Assembly (NCBI RefSeq): GCF_035917415.1
Contig: NZ_CP109073.1
Span: 2,812,501 to 2,876,500, forward strand
Length of the DNA stretch: 64,000 nt
Source: Streptomyces sp. NBC_01803
Lineage (GTDB): Bacteria > Actinomycetota > Actinomycetes > Streptomycetales > Streptomycetaceae
Direction of reading: 5' to 3'
The notes beneath the pieces were generated by a model that did no database searches, was not told the DNA's origin, and was given only the letters and a program-made list of their open reading frames with translations. The number at the start of each line of letters is the position of its first letter. The stretch's first letter is position 1. Of the stretch, positions 35,485-42,873 are shown one piece after another. The translations under genes were made by a program, and so were the position numbers.

Positions 35485-36048
35485 ATGTCAGCGCACGATC
35501 CGATGACTTTGGGGCATTCCATGCGGCACGACCACGCGGACCACGCGGACCACGCGGACCACAGCCACGGCCACGGCGATCACCACGCGGACCACGGCCC
35601 CGCCGCCACCGGCTGGGGCATGGCCGCCCGCGCCACCCTGCACTGCCTCACCGGCTGCGCGATCGGCGAAGTCCTCGGCATGGTCATCGGCACGTCGCTC
35701 GGCTGGGGCACCGCCCCGACGATGGCGCTGGCCATCGTGCTGGCCTTCATCTTCGGGTACTCGTTCACCCTTTACGCCGTGACCCGGGCCGGGGTCGCCC
35801 TCGGTGCCGCGATCGGGGTGGCCCTGGCCGCCGACACGCTGTCCATCACGGTCATGGAGATCGTGGACAACGCGACGATCCTCATCGTCCCCGGCGCGAT
35901 GGACGCGCACCTGTCGGACGCCCTGTTCTGGGGCGCCCTGGCCCTCGCCTTCGCCGTGGCGTTCGTCGTCACCACGCCCGTCAACAAGTGGCTGATCGGC
36001 CGCGGCAAGGGACATGCGGTGACGCACCGGTACCACGGCATACGATGA
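35485..36048 (+). CDS. DUF4396-like membrane protein with His-rich N-terminus
   Basis: 187 residues. The N-terminus is a metal-binding-looking HDHADHADHADHSHGHGDHH run; about four membrane helices follow (HCLTGCAIGEVLGMVIGTSL, MALAIVLAFIFGYSF, GVALGAAIGVALAADTLS, LFWGALALAFAVAFVV). The HCLTGCAIGE motif with paired Cys is typical of DUF4396. Controlled by the CsoR-type site directly upstream; the first ATG fits a leaderless start, and later ATGs are possible. A role in copper handling at the membrane is inferred from control and neighbours. Confidence 0.8.
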   Translation: MSAHDPMTLGHSMRHDHADHADHADHSHGHGDHHADHGPAATGWGMAARATLHCLTGCAIGEVLGMVIGTSLGWGTAPTMALAIVLAFIFGYSFTLYAVTRAGVALGAAIGVALAADTLSITVMEIVDNATILIVPGAMDAHLSDALFWGALALAFAVAFVVTTPVNKWLIGRGKGHAVTHRYHGIR

Positions 36049-36422
36049 CCGATATGTTCCAGCCGCGCCCACCAGCGACCGCGCCCCGCCGGGCGCGCAG
36101 GCGGTGGGCGCTGTTCGTGCCGGCGGTCCTCGCCGGGCTGCCGGCGATGCGTGGACTCTCGCCCGGGACGCCCGCCACCCCGATGTCGGCCGCCGCCGAG
36201 GACCACCGCGTCCACGCGGACGCCGGCCACGGCGGGCCCGCCGCGCACGCGGACACCACCTGCGCGGCGGGCGCGGTGACCGCCGGCCCGGTGCTCCCCG
36301 CGCCGGCGCCCGCCCTCGCCGCCGACGCCGCACCGGCGTGGGTCGCGCACTCCTCGGCCCCGCCCGCCGACGGCTGGGCCCCGCCACCGCCCCCGAGCGG
36401 ACCGCGAACCCCGCGCATATAG
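36045..36422 (+). CDS. DUF6153-like small exported protein
   Basis: 125 residues. A basic N-terminus and one hydrophobic segment (LFVPAVLAGLPAMRGL) precede a His-containing, Pro/Ala-rich exported part (DHRVHADAGHGG, HADTTCAAG). The ATG overlaps the stop of the previous gene (ATGA), so it is coexpressed with the DUF4396 protein. The type recurs in streptomycete copper clusters; biochemical role unknown. Confidence 0.6.
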   Translation: MTDMFQPRPPATAPRRARRRWALFVPAVLAGLPAMRGLSPGTPATPMSAAAEDHRVHADAGHGGPAAHADTTCAAGAVTAGPVLPAPAPALAADAAPAWVAHSSAPPADGWAPPPPPSGPRTPRI

Positions 36423-36503
36423 GCGCGCCCGCGCGGCGCCGGACTTCCGGCGCCGCGCCCCGGCATGCCGTTTCTTCCCTCATCACGCGCAGAAAGCAGT
36501 CGT

Positions 36504-37112
36504 ATGACCACGCACAGAACCCCGTACCGTTCGGCCGCCGTCACCCTCGCCACCGCCTTGGCCCTGTCCGCCTGCGGCGGTGACAACGGCGACAACGGCG
36601 GCGGCGGTGGCAGCGGTGGCGACAACGGGGACGAGCACAACGCGGCGGACGTCACGTTCGCCCAGGCGATGATCCCCCACCACCAGCAGGCCGTGGAGAT
36701 GGCCGAACTCGCCCTCGACCAGGCGTCCTCCGAAGAGGTCCGGGCCCTCGCCGAGGAGATCAGGGCGGCCCAGGCCCCCGAGATCGACACGCTGACCGAC
36801 TGGCTGGACACCTGGGGCGAGGAGGCGCCCGCCGCCGCGATGGACCACTCGGGCCACGCCGACCACGACATGCCAGGCACGGACGGGATGGACGGGATGG
36901 ACGGGATGGCGGAGCTGGCGAACGCCTCCGGCCCGGCCTTCGACGCCGCGTTCCTGGAGCTGATGATCGAGCACCACCAGGGCGCGATCGAGATGGCCCG
37001 CGCCGAACGCACCGAAGGCTCCTACGAGCCCGCCACCGCCCTGGCCGAGGCCATCGTCACCTCGCAGAGCACCGAGATCGAGCGGATGGCCGAGCTGCTC
37101 CCGGCCGACTGA
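36504..37112 (+). CDS. DUF305 lipoprotein
   Basis: 202 residues. A signal peptide ends in the lipobox LALSAC, followed by a Gly/Asp/Asn linker. Two DUF305 repeats carry MIPHHQQAVEMAELAL and MIEHHQGAIEMARAE; the paired HHQ helices bind copper in relatives. A Met/Asp repeat (GTDGMDGMDGM) and a DHSGHADHDM segment join the repeats. It is the last gene of the copper cluster, probably on the CsoR-controlled transcript. Expected to sit on the outer face of the membrane and buffer copper. Confidence 0.85.
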   Translation: MTTHRTPYRSAAVTLATALALSACGGDNGDNGGGGGSGGDNGDEHNAADVTFAQAMIPHHQQAVEMAELALDQASSEEVRALAEEIRAAQAPEIDTLTDWLDTWGEEAPAAAMDHSGHADHDMPGTDGMDGMDGMAELANASGPAFDAAFLELMIEHHQGAIEMARAERTEGSYEPATALAEAIVTSQSTEIERMAELLPAD

Positions 37113-37226
37113 CCCCACACCCGCGTCCCCGGGGCGGCGGGCGGCGATCAGATGATGGCCGCCCCTCGGAAGACAAGCCCCAGGGGCGGAACGCCGGGGC
37201 ACGGCACCCGGCCGAGAGGAGGAGGA

Positions 37227-37275
37227 GTAGGCCGTGTGGGACTCGAACCCACAACCAAAGGATTAAAAGTCCTCA
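37227..37275 (-). other. Attachment-site half: 3' part of a tRNA-Lys(UUU)
   Basis: On the minus strand the anticodon arm (GAGGA-CTTTTAA-TCCTT), T-arm (GTGGG-TTCGAGT-CCCAC) and acceptor end ACGGCCTA of a lysine tRNA are present, but no D-arm or 5' acceptor strand lies upstream. This is the fragment left where an element recombined into a tRNA 3' end. The intact tRNA should be restored at the far junction, outside the window. Confidence 0.8.
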
Positions 37276-37280
37276 GGTCC

Positions 37281-37380
37281 TACTCCACCCCGCTCCATCC
37301 GACCCTATCCGGCTCCATATTGCCCGGTTTTAGGAGGGGTTCACTCCACCTCGCTCCACCGGACTCCACCCCACTCCGGG
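37281..37380. repeat. 10-bp-phased CTCCACC repeats beside the att site
   Basis: The heptamer CTCCAYC begins at 37283, 37293, 37313 (last base varied), 37344, 37354 and 37364, with a degenerate copy CTCCGGG at 37374. Spacing is exactly 10 bases within each group, one helical turn. This is the arrangement of integrase arm-type binding sites next to an attachment core. No gene is seen from 37276 to 37525. Confidence 0.7.
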
Positions 37381-37493
37381 ACGCTTGCTCACGCATCGCT
37401 CACGCACGAAGAGCTTCCCGCAGGGGCGCTGACCAGGCACTTCCCATTGTCTCGCACTCGGCGCAGACGGGCAATGACTCCCCCGCCCTTGAT

Positions 37494-37512
37494 GTCTAGC
37501 CCTAGGTTAGAT
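37494..37512. promoter_or_regulatory. Imperfect palindrome before the first prophage gene
   Basis: TCTAGCCCTAGGTTAGA, about 12 of 17 positions symmetric and AT-rich within GC-rich DNA, ends just before the first small gene. It overlaps a possible -10 (TAGATACT), so it may be a repressor site for the left transcript. Confidence 0.35.
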
Positions 37513-37525
37513 ACTGTGGCAGCGA

Positions 37526-37755
37526 TGGACACCACATCCTGGCGCCAGCGGGTGCGAGCGGAGGAAGAGCTGCTGGAACGGCTCCGACTTCAGACCTCGC
37601 ACGCCGCGAAGCGCCGCGCTGCGGCCTTGGCCGATGGCGTGGCCGAGCTGGGCAGCGTGTACGCGGTCGCCAAGGACCTCGGCCGCAGCTGGCAGGCCAT
37701 CGACAAGGCCATCAAGAAGCACGGGCCCGGCTCGGGCCCTGCCACAACCGAATAG
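37526..37755 (+). CDS. Small helix-turn-helix-like protein
   Basis: 76 residues. Helical throughout; VYAVAKDLGRSWQAIDKAIK reads like a homeodomain-type or MarR-like recognition unit. First gene next to the att site, a typical place for an excisionase or recombination-directionality factor, but the sequence is not clearly that. ATG chosen; a GTG three codons earlier is open too. No strong ribosome site is visible. Confidence 0.55.
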
Positions 37756-37855
37756 AGAAGGGCCGGACGGTAGCTCCCGGGTGCTGGAACACCCGAGGCG
37801 CGCGCACCGCCCGACCCCCTTCCGAACTCCCTGACAACACCAAGGAGCCGGCACC

Positions 37856-38011
37856 ATGCATGTTCGCATGCGCGCGTCTTCGCGCGCTTCCAACCCCCGC
37901 CGCCTTATCGCCGTCGGCGTTGTCCGCCGCCGTGACGGCCGCACCCTCACCTTCACCGCCACCCAGGCCGGGGTCACCGGCCGCATCATCCGGGCGGGGG
38001 TGGCCCGATGA
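37856..38011 (+). CDS. Small basic protein opening the prophage operon
   Basis: 51 residues, Arg-rich (MHVRMRASSRASNPRRLIA), with the strand-like end VVRRRDGRTLTFTATQAGV. AAGGAG lies 9 bases before the ATG, the only strong ribosome site of the operon's start. Its stop overlaps the next ATG (ATGA). No family recognised. This gene and the next two are too short to be found by length alone but are supported by continuous coupling. Confidence 0.6.
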   Translation: MHVRMRASSRASNPRRLIAVGVVRRRDGRTLTFTATQAGVTGRIIRAGVAR

Positions 38012-38181
38012 GCGAGAAGGAAGCCCTCCAGCTCGTCCGCGACCTCCTCATGGACGCCCTCGGCGGCGAGGACACCGGCAGCACCCACCGGGTGCGGAGC
38101 CTGTCCGGCCGCGTCGGCGAGCTGACGCAGGCGATGCGCGCCGCGGTGACGGTCATCGACCGGACGGACGGTGTGCGGTGA
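38008..38181 (+). CDS. Small hypothetical protein
   Basis: 57 residues, MSEKEALQLVRDLLMDALGG then a helical, charged end. Coupled on both sides (ATGA before, GTGA after). No family recognised. Confidence 0.6.
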   Translation: MSEKEALQLVRDLLMDALGGEDTGSTHRVRSLSGRVGELTQAMRAAVTVIDRTDGVR

Positions 38182-38378
38182 GCCGCCCTGCCGGCGTCCC
38201 GGCGGACGCCTTCCGCGACGTGGTCATGATCGTCGCCCGTCGGCACCTGGCCGACGCGGAGAAGGTCGACCTGGAGGCCACGAACGTGGCCGTCCTCGCG
38301 AGGATCTGCGGCGGCCTCGCCCAGTCCCTGCGCGACCTCATCGAGGTCGTGGAGGAGCAGCGGGAGGCCGGACGATGA
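38178..38378 (+). CDS. Small helical hypothetical protein
   Basis: 66 residues, starting GTG (VSRPAGVPADAFRDVVMIVA) and ending in an amphipathic coiled-coil-like helix (SLRDLIEVVEEQREAGR). GTGA overlap before, ATGA overlap after. No family recognised. Confidence 0.62.
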   Translation: MSRPAGVPADAFRDVVMIVARRHLADAEKVDLEATNVAVLARICGGLAQSLRDLIEVVEEQREAGR

Positions 38379-38665
38379 CGAGCTACGGAACGAAGCCCTT
38401 GCCGCGCGGTGTGTGCGACCTGCTGGGCGCGATCGTCGAGGCGCTGGACGTTCCGATCGCGGACCGGTGGGAGGACCGCGAGCAGCAGCGGATGCTGCTG
38501 GCGACCCGGGCCGCCATGGTGAGCGGATACCTGACCGGCCCGGCCGCCGGGGCGCCGACGTCCCCGCCCGCGCGGCTGGCCGAGGGCCTGCGAGAGCTGA
38601 TGGCCAAGTACCCCGTCACCTACACCCCGTACCAGCGGCCCGACGAGACGGGGGCGGAGACGTGA
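38375..38665 (+). CDS. Hypothetical protein
   Basis: 96 residues: a hydrophobic helical core (CDLLGAIVEALDVPIADRWE, MLLATRAAMVSGYLTG) with a Pro/Ala linker. Translationally coupled to both neighbours. Similar-looking short genes stand before the membrane genes of streptomycete mobile elements, but I cannot name the family. Confidence 0.6.
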   Translation: MTSYGTKPLPRGVCDLLGAIVEALDVPIADRWEDREQQRMLLATRAAMVSGYLTGPAAGAPTSPPARLAEGLRELMAKYPVTYTPYQRPDETGAET

Positions 38666-40014
38666 CGGATTTCCTCGCCTCCGTGCCGGAGGAGTACCGG
38701 CTGTTCGTCGTCGGGCTGCTGCTGCTCGTGCTGCTGGCCGCCGCGTGGGTCCTGGCCCGCGCGGTGGCTGCGGCCCGTGCCGGGCTCGCGCAGACACCGG
38801 GTGCCGTGCGGGTCGCGGCGGTCGCGGCGGTGGCGTGCACGGCGTACAGCGGTGACACGTCCTGGCGGTTCGCGGCCCATCACCTGGACATGGTCAACAC
38901 CGCCGAGCGGGCAGGGCTGTTCCTCGCCGGGGAGCTGGCGCTGTTCGCGTGCGCGCTGATGGCCCGGGAGAACGTCCGCCAGACCGAGACCGCCGGCATG
39001 CCCGGGGTGCTGGTCTGGGCGATCACGGTCGTGCAGCTCGTCCCGGCGTTCGCCGAGTCGGGCGTCGCGGGTGGTCTCCTGCGGGCCGCGTTCGGCCCCG
39101 TCGGGGCGGCGGTGCTGTGGCACCTGGCCATGGGCCTGGAGATCCGGCACGAGCGCCCCGACGCCGCCTCCCAGGGCCTCCTCGCCATCCTCGCCCGGGA
39201 GGCGCGGGAGCGGGCGCTGTCCCGCCTCGGCGTCGCCGCGCGGAACCGTACCGCGGAGCAGATCACCCGCGACCGGTGGACGGAGCGGGCCGTGACCCTG
39301 GCCGCGGAACTGACCGACACGAAGTCGGGCAGTCGCCGGGCTCGGCGCACGAAGCGGCGCCTGTCCCGCGCGGTGGGCCGGGCAGGGGTCGGCGCGAGCA
39401 TGGGGCAGCGGCGGCGCCTGCTGGAGCTGCTGGCCGCGCGCCGGCACTCCGCCGCCCTGGCGACGATCGAGTTGAGCTCGCCGTGGTGGGTGCCGGACCC
39501 GCACCCGGCGGGGCGGTCCCCGGTCGCCGTGGCGGGTGCGCAGCTCCGCCGGATGGACCCGTGGGATGCGGTGCATCTGCTGGCGGATGCGCACCCGGAT
39601 GCGGACGCGCCTGAGCTGGCGTCGATCGCTGTGTCGCACGGCGTGGTGGTGTCCGCGAACGCGGTGGAGATCGCGCTGCGGGATGCGCAGCCGCGCGCAC
39701 TCGCCCGCGCATCCGCCGCAGGTCAGCGCCGTCTGACGGTCCATGCCCGGTACGACCCGGGCGAGGGCACGGCTGCGCACTCGGACGACCCGGATGCGCA
39801 TCCGGACGAGTGCGACGCCGAGCTGGACAGCGCCGATGAGGACGGTCCGGGTCTGGATCCCGACCCGCTGCTCGATGAGGCGCGGGCGCTGGACGCCGCG
39901 CACCTGGCCGGGCACGGCCGCCCGATCGGGCTGCGCACTCTCCAGCGTGAGCTGCGCATCGGCCAGCGCCGCGCGCAGCGCATCCGCCAGCAGCTCGACC
40001 GAGCGGGGGAGTAG
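38662..40014 (+). CDS. DUF2637/Spd-like multi-span membrane protein with soluble C-terminal domain
   Basis: 450 residues. Five hydrophobic segments in the first 160 (LFVVGLLLLVLLAAAWVLA, RVAAVAAVACTAYS, GLFLAGELALFACALMA, GVLVWAITVVQLVPAF, FGPVGAAVLWHLAMGLEIRH). The rest is soluble: Arg-rich helices, then an acidic segment and a final HTH-like RTLQRELRIGQRRAQRIRQQ. The membrane part recalls DUF2637 proteins that accompany TraB-type transfer in actinobacterial plasmids and integrative elements; the fit is by motif recall. In this element no TraB is in view. GTG start in a GTGA overlap. Confidence 0.65.
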   Translation: MTDFLASVPEEYRLFVVGLLLLVLLAAAWVLARAVAAARAGLAQTPGAVRVAAVAAVACTAYSGDTSWRFAAHHLDMVNTAERAGLFLAGELALFACALMARENVRQTETAGMPGVLVWAITVVQLVPAFAESGVAGGLLRAAFGPVGAAVLWHLAMGLEIRHERPDAASQGLLAILAREARERALSRLGVAARNRTAEQITRDRWTERAVTLAAELTDTKSGSRRARRTKRRLSRAVGRAGVGASMGQRRRLLELLAARRHSAALATIELSSPWWVPDPHPAGRSPVAVAGAQLRRMDPWDAVHLLADAHPDADAPELASIAVSHGVVVSANAVEIALRDAQPRALARASAAGQRRLTVHARYDPGEGTAAHSDDPDAHPDECDAELDSADEDGPGLDPDPLLDEARALDAAHLAGHGRPIGLRTLQRELRIGQRRAQRIRQQLDRAGE

Positions 40015-40016
40015 CC

Positions 40017-40178
40017 GTGTCGCCCTCCCTGCTCGGGTGGGCGCTGGTCTCCGGCGGGGCGCTGGTCGCCCTGGCCGTGGTGGACCGCGCCGCCTTCCTG
40101 CCGGTGCTCGGCACCGGCCTGCTCATCACATCGTTCGTGGCGGCCGTGGCCGTCGTCTTCCTCGGGGGTACCCCATGA
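40017..40178 (+). CDS. Small membrane protein
   Basis: 53 residues with two hydrophobic helices (LLGWALVSGGALVALAVV, VLGTGLLITSFVAAVAVVFL). GTG start 2 bases after the previous stop, ATGA overlap with the next gene. Such tiny two-helix proteins occur among plasmid-spread (Spd) genes. Confidence 0.62.
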   Translation: MSPSLLGWALVSGGALVALAVVDRAAFLPVLGTGLLITSFVAAVAVVFLGGTP

Positions 40179-40660
40179 CCGATCAGCCGCGCCCGCTGGA
40201 GGGCCGCATCCTCGCCCCGGGCGAGCCGCCGCCGCCGTCCGCGCCGCCGCCGGACGTCGTCCACGTCCACGTGTACCTGCCGTCCGGCGAGCCCGACCCC
40301 AGGCCCGTCGAGGCCGACACCCCGTGGTGGCGCCCCGCCTACCCGCTGCGGACCGCCCTCGCCGCCACGATCGGCCTCACCCCCCTCCCGCACATCGGCG
40401 CCCCCGCCGCCCGCTGGGCCCTCGTCCTGGGCGACGCCGCCGCCGAACAGTCCATGGGCGCCGCCTGGACCATCGCCGCAGCCGCCGTCGCCGGGGCGTT
40501 CGCCGCCGACCGGGGCCGACGGCGCTGGGACCCCGACAAGTACGCCTGGCGCCCCGCATGGCTCGCCCGCGCCGTGCTGTGCGCCGCGATCTCCGGCGCC
40601 TGCCTGACGCTGCCCGTCTTCGACACCGCCGTCTCCCTGCTCACCGGAGTGAACCCCTGA
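40175..40660 (+). CDS. Spread-like membrane protein
   Basis: 161 residues. Pro-rich N-terminus (EPPPPSAPPPDVVHVHVYLP), then three hydrophobic helices (YPLRTALAATIGLTPLPH, AAWTIAAAAVAGAFAA, LARAVLCAAISGACLTLPV) around a basic loop RGRRRWDPDKYAWRP. The layout suits small membrane proteins of actinobacterial mobile elements. Coupled on both sides by start/stop overlaps. Confidence 0.62.
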   Translation: MTDQPRPLEGRILAPGEPPPPSAPPPDVVHVHVYLPSGEPDPRPVEADTPWWRPAYPLRTALAATIGLTPLPHIGAPAARWALVLGDAAAEQSMGAAWTIAAAAVAGAFAADRGRRRWDPDKYAWRPAWLARAVLCAAISGACLTLPVFDTAVSLLTGVNP

Positions 40661-41217
40661 TGGACCTCTTCAACTCACCCACTGGCCGGGTCAGCCTCGG
40701 CGGCATCCTCATCGGGCTCGGCATCCTCGCCTGGCACCTCATCCCCTGGTGGTACAAGGGCCGCAAGAAGAAGAGCAAGAAGGGCGGCGACGACACCGCC
40801 GAGAGCAGCCGCCGCGACTGGCGCGACCTCGCCCCCCTCGGCTACGGCCTCGCGTTCGGCTCCGCCTGCGTCGCCTGCGTCGGCGGGGTCCTGGGCTGGG
40901 CCGCTTACACCATCAGCAATATCAACAGCTCCGTCGGCGACCGCGCACTCGCCGGAACCACCGGCGCCCAGTCCGACGCCATGCCGCAGAACAGCATCAC
41001 CTACCTCAACGGCGGCGGCTCCATCATCGTCGCCCTCGGCCTGGTGGCACTGATCGCCCTGTGGAAGAAATTCCCCAAGCGCACCCGTGTCGAACTGGGC
41101 TCCGGGCTGTGGGCCGGCGCGTCCCTCGCTCTCGGCGCCGGCGCGTCCGGCGTCCTGGGCCGTACCGTCTCCCCGTTCCTCAACTCGCTGGGTGACCCGC
41201 TGGTGGGTGTCCTGTGA
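40660..41217 (+). CDS. Membrane protein of the transfer-like operon
   Basis: 185 residues. One N-terminal helix (GGILIGLGILAWHLIPWWY) is followed by a Lys-rich loop (KGRKKKSKKGG). Further helices are YGLAFGSACVACVGGVLGWA, SIIVALGLVALIALW and LWAGASLALGAGASG. The basic loop right after the first helix suggests the N-terminus faces out and the loop lies inside, possibly on DNA. Start/stop overlaps with both neighbours. Confidence 0.62.
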   Translation: MDLFNSPTGRVSLGGILIGLGILAWHLIPWWYKGRKKKSKKGGDDTAESSRRDWRDLAPLGYGLAFGSACVACVGGVLGWAAYTISNINSSVGDRALAGTTGAQSDAMPQNSITYLNGGGSIIVALGLVALIALWKKFPKRTRVELGSGLWAGASLALGAGASGVLGRTVSPFLNSLGDPLVGVL

Positions 41218-41915
41218 CCCGCCTGCGGCCGGGCCCGGCCATCACCGGCCCGGCCGCGCGGGCCTACGACGGCGGGGGAGTCCTCGCCCGCCGCTACGGC
41301 CGCTGGCTGTGGCCCAGGGACGAAGAGCGCCGGTCCGTCACCGCACTGGCGCTCCGCCTCGCCGGATCCGGGCTCCTCACCAGCTGGGGCGCCACAGCCG
41401 TCCAGGGCGATCCGCGCCTCATGTGGCCCGCCACCGGCATCGGCCTCTACGCCGCGTGGCGCGCCGGGGGAGGCAGCGGCCCCGAGGACGGGGCGCAGGA
41501 GCAGCCGGACGACGCCGGGACGATCACCGGGACGGAGTTCGTGGAGCTGGTCCGCGCCCTGATCGGGCCCGGCTCCGGGGTGCATCTCGCCGAGGTCGCC
41601 GAGCGGCTGGCCGAAGTGGAGCCGGGCCGCGCCTGGGACACGGCGGACGTGCGGGAGCTGGCCGCGCTCGCCGGGGTCCCGGTCAACCCCACCCGCTCCC
41701 GCACCCGCGCGGGATCCAGCACGGGCATCCGCGCGCGGGATCTGCCGCCCCCCTCCCCCGATGTCGGCGCCGCCCCTTCCGGGGTTGTTGCCGCAGGTCA
41801 GACCGCCAACAACAACAGCGACAACGTGACGGTCGACCGGCACGGAGAGGGGCTGGCGATCATCCGCCGCCCCGCCGACCGTGCCCGGCACCACACTGTG
41901 CGGGGCGGGCGGTGA
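41214..41915 (+). CDS. Hypothetical protein of the transfer-like operon
   Basis: 233 residues. A hydrophobic region lies at about 40-75 (LALRLAGSGLLTSWGATAVQ). A soluble helical part follows at about 100-150 (VELVRALIGPGSGVHLAEVA, DVRELAALAGVPVNP). The tail ends in a low-complexity stretch (NNNSDNVTVDRHGEG). The soluble part could bind DNA or a partner. GTG start in a GTGA overlap. Confidence 0.6.
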   Translation: MTRLRPGPAITGPAARAYDGGGVLARRYGRWLWPRDEERRSVTALALRLAGSGLLTSWGATAVQGDPRLMWPATGIGLYAAWRAGGGSGPEDGAQEQPDDAGTITGTEFVELVRALIGPGSGVHLAEVAERLAEVEPGRAWDTADVRELAALAGVPVNPTRSRTRAGSSTGIRARDLPPPSPDVGAAPSGVVAAGQTANNNSDNVTVDRHGEGLAIIRRPADRARHHTVRGGR

Positions 41916-42004
41916 AGCGCCTGGCCGCCGTCCTGCGCGGCTTCGAGACCCACTACTGCTCGCACTGCGGATGGTGGTACCCCGACCGCCACCGCCACGG
42001 CTGA
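41912..42004 (+). CDS. Tiny Cys/His-rich protein ending the operon
   Basis: 30 residues, VKRLAAVLRGFETHYCSHCG and WWYPDRHRHG, a possible single zinc knuckle (CxxC with two later His). GTG overlaps the preceding stop (GTGA), and a strong hairpin follows 12 bases later, which argues that it is a real, last gene. Confidence 0.5.
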   Translation: MKRLAAVLRGFETHYCSHCGWWYPDRHRHG

Positions 42005-42016
42005 CCGCACACACGA

Positions 42017-42055
42017 CGCGCCCCGCCTGCCGGATCTTCCGGCGAGCGGGGCGCG
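42017..42055. terminator. Bidirectional terminator
   Basis: CGCGCCCCGC ... GCGGGGCGCG with an inner GCCGGA-TCTT-CCGGC stem, placed between the end of the plus-strand operon and the end of the convergent minus-strand genes. Confidence 0.75.
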
Positions 42056-42058
42056 TTG

Positions 42059-42244
42059 TCAGATACCTGCCGGGCCCTCGCGTACACAAGCGACGCACAC
42101 CCACCCGGCGCGCAGCACACGGCGCGGTGTGACATCGGGGTGCCGCTCGCACACCGGGGGTTCCGGCGCGGTGTCGATCAGCGGGCGGTGGAACATGTCC
42201 TTGACCCGCGGCGGCTGATCGGGATCAACAGGGTTAGTCGCCAT
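42059..42244 (-). CDS. Small Cys-containing protein
   Basis: 61 residues. VCERH and WVCVACVREG give a possible four-ligand zinc site. Its ATG lies inside the end of the previous gene (11-base overlap), so it depends on translational coupling. Function unknown. Confidence 0.55.
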   Translation of the reverse strand: MATNPVDPDQPPRVKDMFHRPLIDTAPEPPVCERHPDVTPRRVLRAGWVCVACVREGPAGI

Positions 42245-42338
42245 CGGTGTCCTGCTGGGGCTGGTCGTCCTGCGGCGGCTCGGCAGGCATCACGATCTCC
42301 TGCTCGGCCACGTCGTAGCCGTTCACCTCATCGGGCAT
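42234..42338 (-). CDS. Very small acidic protein with a near-perfect ribosome site
   Basis: 34 residues, MPDEVNGYDVAEQEIVMPAE then a Gln/Asp/Pro tail. AAGGAGGTGA, an exact complement to the 16S 3' end, lies 7 bases before the ATG, the best such site in the window. High translation is expected. It has neither Cys nor Ser/Thr clusters, so a modified-peptide precursor is not indicated. Confidence 0.55.
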   Translation of the reverse strand: MPDEVNGYDVAEQEIVMPAEPPQDDQPQQDTDGD

Positions 42339-42419
42339 GGGGGTCTCACCTCCTTCCCAGTGTGCGGGAGCGGACAGGGCCCGCGCAGGGGCGCGCGGGA
42401 GCAAAGGAGCACCGTGCGT

Positions 42420-42456
42420 GGGCCCCGGCCGCACGGAGGGACAGCGGCCGGGGCCC
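42420..42456. terminator. Hairpin between minus-strand small genes
   Basis: GGGCCCCGGCCGC pairs with GCGGCCGGGGCCC across an 11-base loop. It follows the 59-residue gene on the minus strand and precedes the highly translated 34-residue gene, so it probably ends one transcript before another begins. Confidence 0.6.
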
Positions 42457-42546
42457 GGCTCCGGCGGCCGGTATGGCAGCCACCGCCGGAGCGGGACGCC
42501 CGATCCCCGGGGACCAGCGGGGCCGGGGACGGGCGGGGCCTTCAGG

Positions 42547-42726
42547 TCAGCCCGCGTCTTCCGGGCTTTCCTCGTCGTCGTCGGTGATGTGTCGGCGGCC
42601 TGCCCAGCGGCCCACGACGCGGTTCTGCCGCTCGTGCGCCTGCTCGCGGTCCGTCGACTCGCGCGTCGCCGTGGAGCGCGCGGCCTGGACCGTTGGCCGG
42701 CTCGTGTTCCGCCTGAATATCGCCAT
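42547..42726 (-). CDS. Small basic-acidic protein
   Basis: 59 residues. A basic, Arg/Thr/Ser-rich first half (MAIFRRNTSRPTVQAARSTA) and an acidic end (HITDDDEESPEDAG). AAGGAAGG lies before the ATG. No family recognised; probable nucleic-acid or protein-binding accessory of the element. Confidence 0.5.
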   Translation of the reverse strand: MAIFRRNTSRPTVQAARSTATRESTDREQAHERQNRVVGRWAGRRHITDDDEESPEDAG

Positions 42727-42873
42727 ACGGCTGTCCTTCCTTGTGGTGGGTGGGTGCCCGCCCCCCGGCAGGGGTGGGTGGTGCCAGGAGGCGGGCGGTG
42801 GCCTGCGCCAGCCCGAACCGAGGGCAGGGCACCAGGGGCTGAGGGGGGTGCCGCACCGGGCGGGCGCAGGAGA

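Noticed and set aside
37227..37300. Complete tRNA-Lys gene
   Set aside because: Only the anticodon arm, T-arm and 3' acceptor strand are present; no D-arm or matching 5' strand lies upstream on the minus strand.
37276..37525. Integrase or excisionase gene at the left junction
   Set aside because: No open frame with tyrosine or serine recombinase motifs is found here; the small HTH-like gene at 37,526 is not clearly an excisionase.
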